Of a stretch of 64,000 nucleotides of DNA, positions 17,064 to 25,091 are shown piece by piece. This DNA is from Phenylobacterium zucineum HLK1. Lineage in GTDB: Bacteria; Pseudomonadota; Alphaproteobacteria; Caulobacterales; Caulobacteraceae. Position 1 is the first letter of the stretch. Each line of letters begins with the position of its first letter. The notes beneath the pieces are model-generated. The model had not been told where the DNA came from and did not search any database. It saw only the letters and a program-made list of their open reading frames with translations. The DNA lies in NCBI RefSeq assembly GCF_000017265.1, contig NC_011144.1, forward strand, positions 2,272,001 to 2,336,000, read 5' to 3'. Position numbers and translations under genes: made by a program.

Positions 17064-17384
17064 ATGACGCTGATCACCGAAGACCGCCCCGCGCCCGCGG
17101 ACTGCACCACCATGGCCGAAGTCCGGAAGGGGGTGGACGCCCTCGACCGCCAGCTCGTGGCGCTGCTGGCCGAGCGCCAGCGCTACATGGACGCCGCCGC
17201 GCGCATCAAGCAGGACCGCGAGACGGTCCGCGACAACGCCCGGGTCGAGGACGTGGTGGCCAAGGTGAAGGCCGAGGCGCGGCGCATGGGCCTGTCGGAG
17301 GAGATCGCCGAACCCGTCTGGCGCACGCTGATCGAGCAGTGCATCCGCTACGAGTTCGGCGTCTGGGACCGGATCCGCAGCTAG
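17064..17384 (+). CDS. Chorismate mutase (AroQ type)
   Basis: The enzyme converts chorismate to prephenate for phenylalanine and tyrosine synthesis. The 106-residue, all-helical protein contains VDALDRQLVALLAERQRYM, then AARIKQDRE and WRTLIEQCIRYE, matching the AroQ core with the conserved Arg and Lys of the active site (the RQ..AARIK region). It is free-standing, not fused to prephenate dehydratase. It follows the LysR gene after 19 bp in the same direction and may share its transcript. It overlaps the convergent DUF1993 gene by 4 bp. Confidence 0.92.
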   Translation: MTLITEDRPAPADCTTMAEVRKGVDALDRQLVALLAERQRYMDAAARIKQDRETVRDNARVEDVVAKVKAEARRMGLSEEIAEPVWRTLIEQCIRYEFGVWDRIRS

Positions 17385-17914
17385 GCGGGTTCGGCCTGCG
17401 CCAGCGGAACGGCGCCGGCCAGGTAGTCCAGCTTGCCCAGCGGCACGCCTTCCTTGCGCAGCAGCGCGTAGGCGGTCGTCACGTGGAAGAAGAAGTTCGG
17501 CAGCGAGAACTTCAGCAGGAAGTCGCGGCCGGTGAAGGTGAGCGTGCGGTTCGGCAGCGGCAGCTCGATCGTGGCCTCCTCGCGCCCGTTCACCTGCTCG
17601 GGCTTCACGCTCTCGACGAAGGCGATGGTCTTCCCGATCCGCTCGCGCAGCTCCGGGAAGGTGGTCTCGACGTCGGGGAAGCTGGGCGGGGCCAGCCCGG
17701 CGAGCCGGGCCGCGCCGCCCTTGGCCGCGTCGCTGGCCATGTGGATCTGCCGGTTCAGCGGATGCATGTCCTCGATCAGGCGCGCCCCGGCATAGGCGTC
17801 GGGGTCGCGCCCCTCCGCCTTCGCGTGGGCCTCGGCCTTGTCGAGGAGGGCCGCGAGGTTGCGCAGCATCTGCAGGTAGACGGGGATCGAGGCTTCGTAG
17901 AGCGAAAGCGACAT
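17381..17914 (-). CDS. DUF1993 family protein
   Basis: A 177-residue soluble, helical protein of the DUF1993 family, related in fold to DinB-like four-helix bundles. It begins MSLSLYEASIPVYLQMLRNL and shows the family's EDMHPLNRQIHMASDAAKGG and FSLPNFFFHVTTAYALLRKEGVPLG (cut here into two parts: FSLPNFFFHVTTAY and ALLRKEGVPLG). I chose the ATG at 17914 because GGAGG lies about 6 bases upstream; an upstream start seven codons earlier has no site. The function is not established. Confidence 0.88.
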   Translation of the reverse strand: MSLSLYEASIPVYLQMLRNLAALLDKAEAHAKAEGRDPDAYAGARLIEDMHPLNRQIHMASDAAKGGAARLAGLAPPSFPDVETTFPELRERIGKTIAFVESVKPEQVNGREEATIELPLPNRTLTFTGRDFLLKFSLPNFFFHVTTAYALLRKEGVPLGKLDYLAGAVPLAQAEPA

Positions 17915-17974
17915 GCGGCGGACCTCCAAGGCCAAGGTTGAGGGGTGGGAGATAGGCGCCGCGGCCGAACGCCG

Positions 17975-18325
17975 CTAGCCGCCGCCGATGCGGGTGAGAT
18001 AGCCCTCGACCTCGGCCACCGCCGCGTCCAGCTCGGCCCGCACGGCGGCAAGGTCGGAGGGGGCGCCGTGCTCGGCCCGGTCGGCCGCCTCGCCCAGCGC
18101 CAGGGCGCCGATGCCCCGCGCCGCGCCCTTGATGGTGTGGGCCAGGTCGCGCCAACCCTCGCTTGGCCCGCCCTCGCCGGGATCGGCCAGCCGCTCGGCC
18201 CAGGCCTGCGCCTGCTCGCGGAAGACGACCAGGACGTCGGTGACCACCTGCATGTCGCCGGCGCAGTACGTCTCCAGGTGGTCGAAATCCACCGCTCCGC
18301 CGCCGCTTCCGGGCCCTGTCGACAT
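17975..18325 (-). CDS. Orphan Hpt (histidine phosphotransfer) domain protein
   Basis: The 116-residue protein is a single Hpt four-helix domain. The phosphorylatable His sits in DLAHTIKGAARGIGALALG near residue 63, with the Lys and Gly residues typical after it. It therefore probably relays phosphate between hybrid kinases and response regulators. No kinase or regulator gene adjoins it, so its partners are elsewhere; the hybrid kinases at 52935-60879 of this window are possible but unproven. The ATG at 18325 follows a Gly-rich linker start (MSTGPGSGGG). The leftward gene is divergent from tRNA-Lys. Confidence 0.82.
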   Translation of the reverse strand: MSTGPGSGGGAVDFDHLETYCAGDMQVVTDVLVVFREQAQAWAERLADPGEGGPSEGWRDLAHTIKGAARGIGALALGEAADRAEHGAPSDLAAVRAELDAAVAEVEGYLTRIGGG

Positions 18326-18342
18326 TCCGCGCCTCAACCGCC

Positions 18343-18370
18343 TTGCCAACGCCGCTTTTTTGCGTATGTT
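18343..18370 (+). promoter_or_regulatory. Candidate promoter for tRNA-Lys
   Basis: TTGCCA at 18343-18348 and TATGTT at 18365-18370 are separated by 16 bases, ending 45 bases before the tRNA. The T-rich spacer stands out from GC-rich surroundings. Pattern evidence only. Confidence 0.35.
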
Positions 18371-18415
18371 CCGCGCCCTCGCCGCCGGCCCCCGCAAGGG
18401 CGCCGGAGCCGGGAC

Positions 18416-18491
<76 letters not shown>

Positions 18492-18628
18492 CTTTCCCCC
18501 TCTGAATCCAGGCCGTTAGGGCGGGCGTCGCGGGGCGACGCGTCCGGAGCCCCCATGTTATCTGGCGACGGGCCATCTGCGGCGGGGGCGGCGCGGGCGA
18601 GATCGATGACCACGGACCGGAGCCAGGC

Positions 18629-19993
18629 ATGACCGCGCAGGCCGAAGCCGGCGTCGGCGCCATCCTGAAGCGGGTGGTGGCGAATGCGGGCGTGCTGCTG
18701 GGCGGGCGTTCGGTGAACGCGGTGCTGGGGCTCGCGTACCTGGCGGTCGCCGGCCGCAGCCTGGGCGCGGCGCAGATGGGCGTGCTGGTGCTGATCACCG
18801 CCTTCGCCCAGTTCCTCGGCGACGTGGTCAAGTTCCAGTCCTGGCAGACGGTGATCCACTACGGCGCGCGGCCGCTGGCCGAGCACGACCGGACGGCCTT
18901 CCAGCGGATGCTGCGGTTCACCATCGTGCTGGACGTGGCCAGCACCGTGCTGGGCGTCGCCATCGGCGTGGCCGGCGCCTTCGTCTTCGCCGACGAGCTG
19001 GGCTGGGACGGGGCCATGGCGCCGGTCGCCGCGCTCTACATGCTGAGCATCGTGTTCCTGGTGTCGGCGACCCCGATGGGGCTGCACCGGCTGTTCGACC
19101 GCTTCGACGTGCTGGCCCAGCAGACGGCGCTGGTCGGCTTCGTGCGGCTGCTGGGCAGCGGGGTCGCCTGGGCGGCGGGCGGCGGGGTGCCGGCCTTCCT
19201 GCTGGCCTGGGCGGCGGGCAGCCTGGCCGGCTGGATCTACCTGATCGCCATGGCGCTGATCGAGCTGCGGCGGCGCGACCTGCTGGCGGGCTTCTCGTGG
19301 CGCGGGCGACTGGCCGAAGGCCTGCCGGGCGTCTGGCGCTTCGCCTGGAACACCAACCTGGCGGCGACGCTGGACGTGGCCTTCACCCATGTGGCGACCC
19401 TGCTGGTCGGCGCCCTGGTCGGACCGGCGCAGGCGGCGTTCTGGCGGGTGGGCCGGCAGGTGGCCGACGCCATCGCCAAGCCGGCCAAGCTGCTCACCCC
19501 GGCCCTCTATCCGGAACTGGCGCGGCTGCGGGCCGGCGACCGGCACGACGCGATGTGGCGGCTGGTGCGGCACGTGGCCGTGCTGGCCGGCGGCGTGGGG
19601 ATCGTGCTGCTGGGCGTCGCGGCCGTCGCGGGCGGCCCGCTGCTGAGCCTGGTGATGGGCAAGGCCTTCGCCCCGGCGGCGGGGGTGATGACCTGGCAGG
19701 TGGCCGCCGCGGTGATCGGCATCTTCGCCCTGCCGCTGGAGCCGATGCTGGTCTCGCTGGGCAAGCCGGGGCTCGCGGTGCGGGTGCGGCTGGCGGTCAG
19801 CGCGGCCTTCCTTGTCGCACTCCCCTTCCTCGTGAGCGCGTTCGGCCTTACAGGAGCCGGCGCAGGCCTGGTCGCGGCGGCCGCCGCCATGGCCCTGGGC
19901 CTGCTCGGGTTCATCCTGAGGGAGAACGGGACCCGGCGCCGGGAGACGCCGCCCCCCTCCGGTTCCGACGACAGTCTGAAAGGCGAAGCTTGA
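18629..19993 (+). CDS. Wzx-like lipid/polysaccharide flippase (MOP superfamily)
   Basis: The 454-residue integral membrane protein has about twelve hydrophobic segments across its whole length, from NAGVLLGGRSVNAVLGLAYL to the Gly/Ala-rich end, resembling oligosaccharide flippases of the Wzx/PST group. Such proteins move lipid-linked substrates across the inner membrane. Its stop overlaps the TTG start of the acyl-AMP ligase (TTGA), so it is in the same operon as the ceramide genes. That makes a sphingolipid precursor or glycosylated lipid a plausible cargo, but this is an inference; family members are diverse. The C-terminal 30 residues are charged and soluble. Confidence 0.85.
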   Translation: MTAQAEAGVGAILKRVVANAGVLLGGRSVNAVLGLAYLAVAGRSLGAAQMGVLVLITAFAQFLGDVVKFQSWQTVIHYGARPLAEHDRTAFQRMLRFTIVLDVASTVLGVAIGVAGAFVFADELGWDGAMAPVAALYMLSIVFLVSATPMGLHRLFDRFDVLAQQTALVGFVRLLGSGVAWAAGGGVPAFLLAWAAGSLAGWIYLIAMALIELRRRDLLAGFSWRGRLAEGLPGVWRFAWNTNLAATLDVAFTHVATLLVGALVGPAQAAFWRVGRQVADAIAKPAKLLTPALYPELARLRAGDRHDAMWRLVRHVAVLAGGVGIVLLGVAAVAGGPLLSLVMGKAFAPAAGVMTWQVAAAVIGIFALPLEPMLVSLGKPGLAVRVRLAVSAAFLVALPFLVSAFGLTGAGAGLVAAAAAMALGLLGFILRENGTRRRETPPPSGSDDSLKGEA

Positions 19994-21681
19994 CCCCTAC
20001 CCCCACCGCTCCCGACCGGCCCTTCCGACTGGGCGGGTTCGCCACCCTGACCGAGGCGCTGGACTTCGCCGCCCAGGGGCCCACGGGCGTGAACCTCTAC
20101 GGCCTGCGCGGCGAGCTGGTGCTCGCCCTGTCCTACGCCGAGCTGCGCGAGCGGGCCCGCGCCCTGGCCGCGCGCATCCTGGCGGCCGGGATCCGGCCGT
20201 TCGACCGCGTGGGCCTCGTCGCCGAGACCGACGCCGACTTCGTGGTCGCCTTCTTCGCCTGCCAGCACGCCCGGGTGACGCCCGCGCCGCTGGGCGGCCG
20301 CGAGGCCTATGTGGAGCAGATCGGCCGGATGCTGGGCTCGGCGCAGGCCTCGGCCGTGTTCGGCCCCGAGGCCCTGATCCCGTGGCTGCAGGAGGCGGCG
20401 CAGGCCGCCGGCGTGAGGCTCGCGGCCCGCGTCCAGGACCTGCCCGAGGCGCCCGCCGCCGACCTGCCCGCGCCGACGCCGGACGATCCCTGCTACGTGC
20501 AGTTCTCCTCGGGCAGCACGCGGCACCCGACGGGCGTCCTCTGCACCCACAGCGCCTTGATGGCCAACACCACCGCGATCACCCGCGACGGGCTGAAGGT
20601 GGTCCCGGCCGACCGGGCGTTCTCGTGGCTGCCGCTCTATCACGACATGGGCCTGGTGGGCTTCCTGATGGCCCCGCTGGCCAGCCAGATGACCGTGGAC
20701 CTGATGCCCACGGGCGCCTTCGTGCGCCGGCCGCTGCTGTGGCTGGACCTGATGTCGAAGAACCGGGCGACGATCTCGTACAGCCCGACCTTCGGCTACG
20801 AGCTGTGCGCCCGCCGCGGCGACGGCACGCGCGAGGGGCTGGACCTGTCGGCCTGGCGGATCGCCGGCTGCGGCGGCGACATGGTGCGGCCGGGCCCGCT
20901 GATGGCCTTCGCCGAGACGTTCGCGCCCGCCGGCTTCTCCCCCACGGCCTTCGTCGCCAGCTACGGCATGGCCGAGGCGACGCTGGCGCTGACCATGGCG
21001 CCGCTGGGCCAGGGACTGCGGTTCGAGACCGTCGACGTCGACCGGATGGAGCGCGACGGCGTGGTCGTCGGCGGCCGGGAAGGCCGCAGCCGGGCCTTCG
21101 TCCGCTGCGGGCCGGTGCTGCCCGGCCACGAGCTGGAGGTCCGCGACGAGGCGGGCGCCGCCCTGCCCGAGCTGAAGGTCGGCCGGGTGTTCGTGCGGGG
21201 CCCCAGCCTGATGCGCGGCTATTTCGGCGAGCCCGAGGCCTCGGCCAAGGTGCTGGGGCCGGACGGCTGGCTCGACACCGGCGACCTGGGCTTCCTGGTC
21301 GAGGGCGAGATCGTGCCGACGGGCCGCGCCAAGGACCTGATCCTGCTGAACGGCCGGAACGTCTGGCCGCAGGACCTGGAATGGTCCGCCGAGAGCGAGA
21401 TCGGCAAGCTGCGCAGCGGCGACGTGGCCGCGTTCTCGGTCGACCGCGACGAGGGCGAGCAGCTGGTCGTGCTGGTGCAGGCGCGCACCAGCGATCCCGA
21501 GGCGCGCCGGGCGCTGGCCGACGACGTCGCCGCCCTGCTCCGGGCCCGGCACGGCGTGGAGGCCCACGTGGAGCTGGTGGGGGCGCACGCCCTGCCGCAG
21601 ACCTCGTCGGGCAAGCTCAGCCGGTCCAAGGCCAAGGCGCTGTACCTGGCGGGCGCCTTCCGGGCGGAGGAGCCGGCCTGA
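19990..21681 (+). CDS. aasR: Fatty-acyl-AMP ligase / acyl-ACP synthetase of ceramide synthesis
   Basis: The 563-residue adenylate-forming enzyme probably activates a fatty acid and loads it on the adjacent ACP for ceramide synthesis. The phosphate loop reads SSGSTRHPTGVL, the SGSTR-P-GV form typical of fatty-acyl-AMP ligases rather than SGTTGxPKG of CoA ligases. Also present are LPLYHDMGLVGF, YGMAEATL, DTGDLGF and GRAKDLILLNGRN, and a C-terminal lysine region SSGKLSRSK. The TTG at 19990 overlaps the flippase stop and is the only start at the right place. It is syntenic with aasR in the Caulobacter sphingolipid cluster, upstream of cerR, acpR and spt. Confidence 0.88.
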   Translation: MTPTPTAPDRPFRLGGFATLTEALDFAAQGPTGVNLYGLRGELVLALSYAELRERARALAARILAAGIRPFDRVGLVAETDADFVVAFFACQHARVTPAPLGGREAYVEQIGRMLGSAQASAVFGPEALIPWLQEAAQAAGVRLAARVQDLPEAPAADLPAPTPDDPCYVQFSSGSTRHPTGVLCTHSALMANTTAITRDGLKVVPADRAFSWLPLYHDMGLVGFLMAPLASQMTVDLMPTGAFVRRPLLWLDLMSKNRATISYSPTFGYELCARRGDGTREGLDLSAWRIAGCGGDMVRPGPLMAFAETFAPAGFSPTAFVASYGMAEATLALTMAPLGQGLRFETVDVDRMERDGVVVGGREGRSRAFVRCGPVLPGHELEVRDEAGAALPELKVGRVFVRGPSLMRGYFGEPEASAKVLGPDGWLDTGDLGFLVEGEIVPTGRAKDLILLNGRNVWPQDLEWSAESEIGKLRSGDVAAFSVDRDEGEQLVVLVQARTSDPEARRALADDVAALLRARHGVEAHVELVGAHALPQTSSGKLSRSKAKALYLAGAFRAEEPA

Positions 21682-22607
21682 CGCGGCTCGCCGCCGTCAC
21701 CGGCGCCACCGGCTTCCTCGGCCGCCGGATCGTCCGCGCGCTGGCCGAGGACGGCTGGCGCGTGCGCATCCTGGCGCGGCGCGATCCCTTCGATCCCCTG
21801 TGGCGCGACCTGGAGCCCGAGCTGGTGCTGGGCGACCTGGCCGATTCGCGGGCCCTGGAGGCCCTGTGCCGCGGCGCCGACGCCGTGATCCACGGCGCGG
21901 CCCTGGTGAAGGCCCGCAGCGCCGGCCATTTCGCGGCGGTGAACCGGGAGGGCGCGCGCCGGCTGGCGGCGGCCGCCGGCGAGGTCCCCCACGTGCTGCT
22001 GGTCTCGAGCCTGGCGGCGCGGGAGCCGGCCCTGTCGCCCTACGCCGCCAGCAAGCGCGCCGCCGAGGACGCGATGGCCGAGGCGCTGGGGCCGCGACTC
22101 ACCATCGCCCGCCCGCCGGCGATCTACGGCCCCGGCGACCGCGAGCTGCTGCCGGTCTTCCAGGCGGCCTGCCGGCTGCCGGTGCTGCCCGTGCTCAACC
22201 GGACCGCGCGGGTGGGCATGATCCACGTGGAGGACGCGGCGCGCCAGATCGCCGCGCTCGCCGACCGGGCGCCCGGCCGCACCGTGGCGCTGAGCGACGA
22301 TCGCCCCGAGGGCTACGGCTGGCCCGAGCTGATGGCCGAGGCCGCCCGCGCCGTGGGGCGCGCCCCGCGCCTCGCCCGGATTCCGAAGGCGCTGGTCCAT
22401 CTCGTCGGAATCACAAATGATTTCAGCGCCGCGCTGGGGGCGGCGCCGATGCTGACCTCGGGCAAGGCGCGCGAGCTGCTGCATCCCGACTGGAGCATCC
22501 CGCCCGCCGAGCGGGCCGAGGACCTGCCGCCCCCGCGGCACACGCTTTCGGGGGGATTTCGGGACACGGTGGCGTGGTATAGGGCCGCCGGCTGGTTGAA
22601 ACATTAG
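21678..22607 (+). CDS. cerR: Ceramide reductase, extended SDR/NAD-dependent epimerase family
   Basis: The 309-residue Rossmann protein has the NAD(P) motif VTGATGFLGRRIV, the LLVSSLAAREPALSPYAAS segment holding the catalytic Ser and Tyr, and YAASK giving the YxxxK pair. In Caulobacter the gene at this position reduces the ketone of 3-keto-ceramide. No ATG, GTG or TTG exists in the right place. The best start is CTG at 21678, which overlaps the upstream stop as CTGA and has GGAGGAG about 7 bases before it. A signal peptide is not evident, although published work places CerR in the periplasm, so the true N-terminus deserves attention. Confidence 0.85.
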   Translation: MTRLAAVTGATGFLGRRIVRALAEDGWRVRILARRDPFDPLWRDLEPELVLGDLADSRALEALCRGADAVIHGAALVKARSAGHFAAVNREGARRLAAAAGEVPHVLLVSSLAAREPALSPYAASKRAAEDAMAEALGPRLTIARPPAIYGPGDRELLPVFQAACRLPVLPVLNRTARVGMIHVEDAARQIAALADRAPGRTVALSDDRPEGYGWPELMAEAARAVGRAPRLARIPKALVHLVGITNDFSAALGAAPMLTSGKARELLHPDWSIPPAERAEDLPPPRHTLSGGFRDTVAWYRAAGWLKH

Positions 22608-22713
22608 CTGCGGTTTTGTGACGTGCGGCGCAGCGGAAGGTGGAAATCCTAGGCCAACGTGCTTAGGTACCCCCGCTGCGCAAGCGATGTGTGCCGACGT
22701 GGGGGCGTACAAG

Positions 22714-22968
22714 ATGGTGGAACTCGCGACGGATCTGACCGTACGCGAAGTCGCGAAAGCGGCCGAGACCGTTCTCGGCCGCCCCGTCAACGTGACCCAC
22801 GAGACGGACATCGCGCGCGATCTCGCCGTCGATTCGCTGGCCCTGATGAACATCGTCATGGAGCTGGAGGATCGATTCGACCTGTCGATCCCGCTCGACC
22901 GGCTGGCCACGGTGCAGACCGTCGGCGACCTTTCCGAACTGATCAACACGCTGCGGATGAAGGCTTAA
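22714..22968 (+). CDS. acpR: Acyl carrier protein for sphingolipid synthesis
   Basis: The 84-residue acidic protein has the phosphopantetheine attachment motif DLAVDSLALMN with the Ser near residue 45, and helices typical of ACPs (IVMELEDRFDLSIPLD). It presumably carries the acyl chain delivered by the acyl-AMP ligase for use by the serine palmitoyltransferase encoded next. I chose the ATG at 22714, which follows a GTGGGGG stretch; an open frame extending 32 codons upstream looks non-coding. It lies 2 bp before spt. The 106 bp gap before it is relatively AT-containing and may hold a separate promoter. Confidence 0.93.
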   Translation: MVELATDLTVREVAKAAETVLGRPVNVTHETDIARDLAVDSLALMNIVMELEDRFDLSIPLDRLATVQTVGDLSELINTLRMKA

Positions 22969-22970
22969 GG

Positions 22971-24188
22971 ATGGGGCTTCTCGACAAGCACCTGGGCTAT
23001 CGCGCCCCCCTGGAAGGCATCCGCGCTGCGGGCGCCGACCCGTCCAACGTCCGGTTCGACGCCGTGCTCTCGCCCACTGAGGGCGTGCTGGCCGGCCAAC
23101 CGGTGATCCTGCTGGGCACCAACAACTATCTCGGGCTGACCTTCGACCCGGCCTGCATCGAGGCCTCGGCCGAGGCGGTGCGCGAATGGGGCACGGGCAC
23201 GACCGGCTCGCGGTTCGCCAACGGCACCTTCGCCGGCCACACGGCGCTGGAGCAGGCCCTGGCCGGCTTCTACGGCCGCAAGCACGCGATGGTCTTCACG
23301 ACCGGCTACCAGGCCAACCTGGGCACGATCTCGGGCCTCGTCGGCCGCGGCGACCATCTGATCCTGGACGCCGACAGCCACGCCTCGATCTATGACGCGG
23401 CCAAGCTGTCGGGCGCCGAAGTCATCCGCTTCCGCCACAACGACCCGGACGACCTGCACAAGCGCCTGCGGCGCCTGGGCGACGCGCCCGGCGGACGGCT
23501 GATCGTCGTCGAGGGCATCTACTCGATGATCGGCGACGTGGCCCCGCTGAAGGAGTTCGTCGACGTCAAGCGCGAGATGGGCGGCCACCTGCTGGTGGAC
23601 GAGGCCCACTCCATGGGCGTGCTGGGCGAGAAGGGCCGCGGCCTGGCCGAAGCGGCCGGCGTCGAGGACGGCGTCGACTTCATCGTCGGCACCTTCTCCA
23701 AGAGCCTGGGCTCGGTCGGCGGCTTCCTCGTCTCGGACGAGGAGAACTTCGACCTGCTGCGCATCGTCAGCCGGCCCTACATGTTCACCGCCTCGCTGCC
23801 GCCGGCGGTGATCGCCTCGACCCTCACCGCCCTGAAGCGGCTGGAAGACGAGCCCGGTCTGCGCGCGCGGCTGTCGGCCAACGCCGACCGGCTCTACGAG
23901 GGCCTGCGCGACATGGGCTATGCGGTCGGCCCGCACGCCAGCCCGATCACCGCCGTCGAGATGCCCGACCAGGCCACCGCCGTCGGCATGTGGAACGCGC
24001 TGCTGCAGAACGGCGTCTACCTGAACCTCGCCATCCCGCCGGCCACGCCCGAGAACAAGTCGCTGCTGCGCTCCAGCGTCAGCGCGGCCCACACGACCGA
24101 GCAGATCGACACCGTCCTCGGCGTCTTCGAGCAACTGGGCCAGGAATTCGGCCTGCTGGCCGGCCGCCGCCGCGCCGCCACCGCCTAG
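22971..24188 (+). CDS. spt: Serine palmitoyltransferase
   Basis: This PLP enzyme condenses serine with an acyl-ACP or acyl-CoA to form 3-keto-sphinganine, the committed step of sphingolipid synthesis. The 405-residue protein belongs to the alpha-oxoamine synthase family: LGTNNYLGLT near the N-terminus, TGTTGSRFANGT, the Asp/His of LLVDEAHSMGVLG and the PLP-lysine motif GTFSKSLGSVGG. Position directly behind an ACP gene, and the presence of ceramide reductase and ceramide synthase genes, distinguish it from KBL or ALAS relatives. The ATG follows the ACP stop by two bases. It converges on the Tam41-like gene with 6 bp between them. Confidence 0.93.
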   Translation: MGLLDKHLGYRAPLEGIRAAGADPSNVRFDAVLSPTEGVLAGQPVILLGTNNYLGLTFDPACIEASAEAVREWGTGTTGSRFANGTFAGHTALEQALAGFYGRKHAMVFTTGYQANLGTISGLVGRGDHLILDADSHASIYDAAKLSGAEVIRFRHNDPDDLHKRLRRLGDAPGGRLIVVEGIYSMIGDVAPLKEFVDVKREMGGHLLVDEAHSMGVLGEKGRGLAEAAGVEDGVDFIVGTFSKSLGSVGGFLVSDEENFDLLRIVSRPYMFTASLPPAVIASTLTALKRLEDEPGLRARLSANADRLYEGLRDMGYAVGPHASPITAVEMPDQATAVGMWNALLQNGVYLNLAIPPATPENKSLLRSSVSAAHTTEQIDTVLGVFEQLGQEFGLLAGRRRAATA

Positions 24189-24194
24189 CCCACG

Positions 24195-25091
24195 CTAGCC
24201 TCGGGGCCGGCGCGCCCGCCGCAGTCGCCACAGCACGCCGGGCGCCGCCAGGATCGGGTGGCGCTCGCGGAACGGCGTGACCTCCAGGGCGATCCCGGTG
24301 TGCTTCTCGATCTTGTAGGCGGCGTAGCGGGCCGCGCCCTCGAAGGTGAACGCCGCCTTGGCGAGCCGGGCGAGGTTGAGCGGCTTTCCCAGGGCCGCGC
24401 GCAGGCCCCAGCGCGGCAGCCCCCGCTTCCGCGGCCAGTAGACCCCGTCCATCTCGGCGAACTCGACCCCCGCAGCCTTCCAGGCGAGCGGCAGGACGGC
24501 GGCGAAGCGGCCGGCGTTCGGCCCCAGCACCTGGTCGGCGCGGTCGGGGCTCTCCACCCGGAACTCGGCGGCGTAGGTCCGGCGGAACAGGGCCGCCCAG
24601 TAGGCCTCGGCGGGCCCCTGCTCGGGCCCCAGGGCGGCGGCGTAGCGGGAGGCGGTCTTCACCGCCTCGGCCACCGCCGCCGGCACGGCCGCAGCCTCGC
24701 CGCCCGCCCAGGCGACGGCGGCCGGCTGGACGAAGCGGGTCCAGATGGTGGTGTCCAGCGTCCGCCCCTCGGCCGCCCGGCGGAAGACGTCCAGCGGCAG
24801 GGTCGCCACCTTGGCCTGCAGGCGCCGGCCCTCCCAGTCGAACTCGTGGTAGCTGACCTCGGGCCAGAGCACCCGCTCGGCGAGGCCGTGGAAGCCGCTG
24901 CGGTGCGGCCGGCGGGTCAGACGGTAGAAGTCCAGGAGGCCCGACAGGTCGCCCGTCCTCAGCGTCGAGCCGTAGTAGAGGATCGCCACGTCGCGGGAAG
25001 GGTCGGCCAGCCCGGCGGCGAAGGCCGTGACCGCGGCGGGCAGCGGACGGGCCAGCTCCTCGCCGATCAGGGTCTCCAGCGGCCCGCTCAC
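24195..25091 (-). CDS. cpgC: Tam41-like nucleotidyltransferase (candidate CDP-ceramide synthase)
   Basis: The 298-residue soluble protein looks like the Mmp37/Tam41 family, the mitochondrial CTP:phosphatidate cytidylyltransferase. Near residue 40, ILYYGSTLRTGDLSGLLDF matches the YGSG...IDLI nucleotidyltransferase site. GRRLQAKVATLPLDVFRRA, TTIWTRFVQPA, RVESPDRADQVLGPN and a basic C-terminal helix follow in the same order as in Tam41. It is encoded after the lipid kinase (GTGA overlap) and the CDP-alcohol transferase, so it could turn ceramide-1-phosphate into CDP-ceramide. That activity is inferred. Position matches the third cpg gene of Caulobacter ceramide-phosphoglycerate synthesis; the symbol rests on synteny. 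Confidence 0.72.
   Translation of the reverse strand: MSGPLETLIGEELARPLPAAVTAFAAGLADPSRDVAILYYGSTLRTGDLSGLLDFYRLTRRPHRSGFHGLAERVLWPEVSYHEFDWEGRRLQAKVATLPLDVFRRAAEGRTLDTTIWTRFVQPAAVAWAGGEAAAVPAAVAEAVKTASRYAAALGPEQGPAEAYWAALFRRTYAAEFRVESPDRADQVLGPNAGRFAAVLPLAWKAAGVEFAEMDGVYWPRKRGLPRWGLRAALGKPLNLARLAKAAFTFEGAARYAAYKIEKHTGIALEVTPFRERHPILAAPGVLWRLRRARRPRG

Noticed and set aside
22618-22713. Earlier GTG start for the acyl carrier protein
   Set aside because: It would add 32 Gly/Pro-rich residues not seen in ACPs; the ATG at 22714 has the better ribosome-binding stretch and gives normal length.
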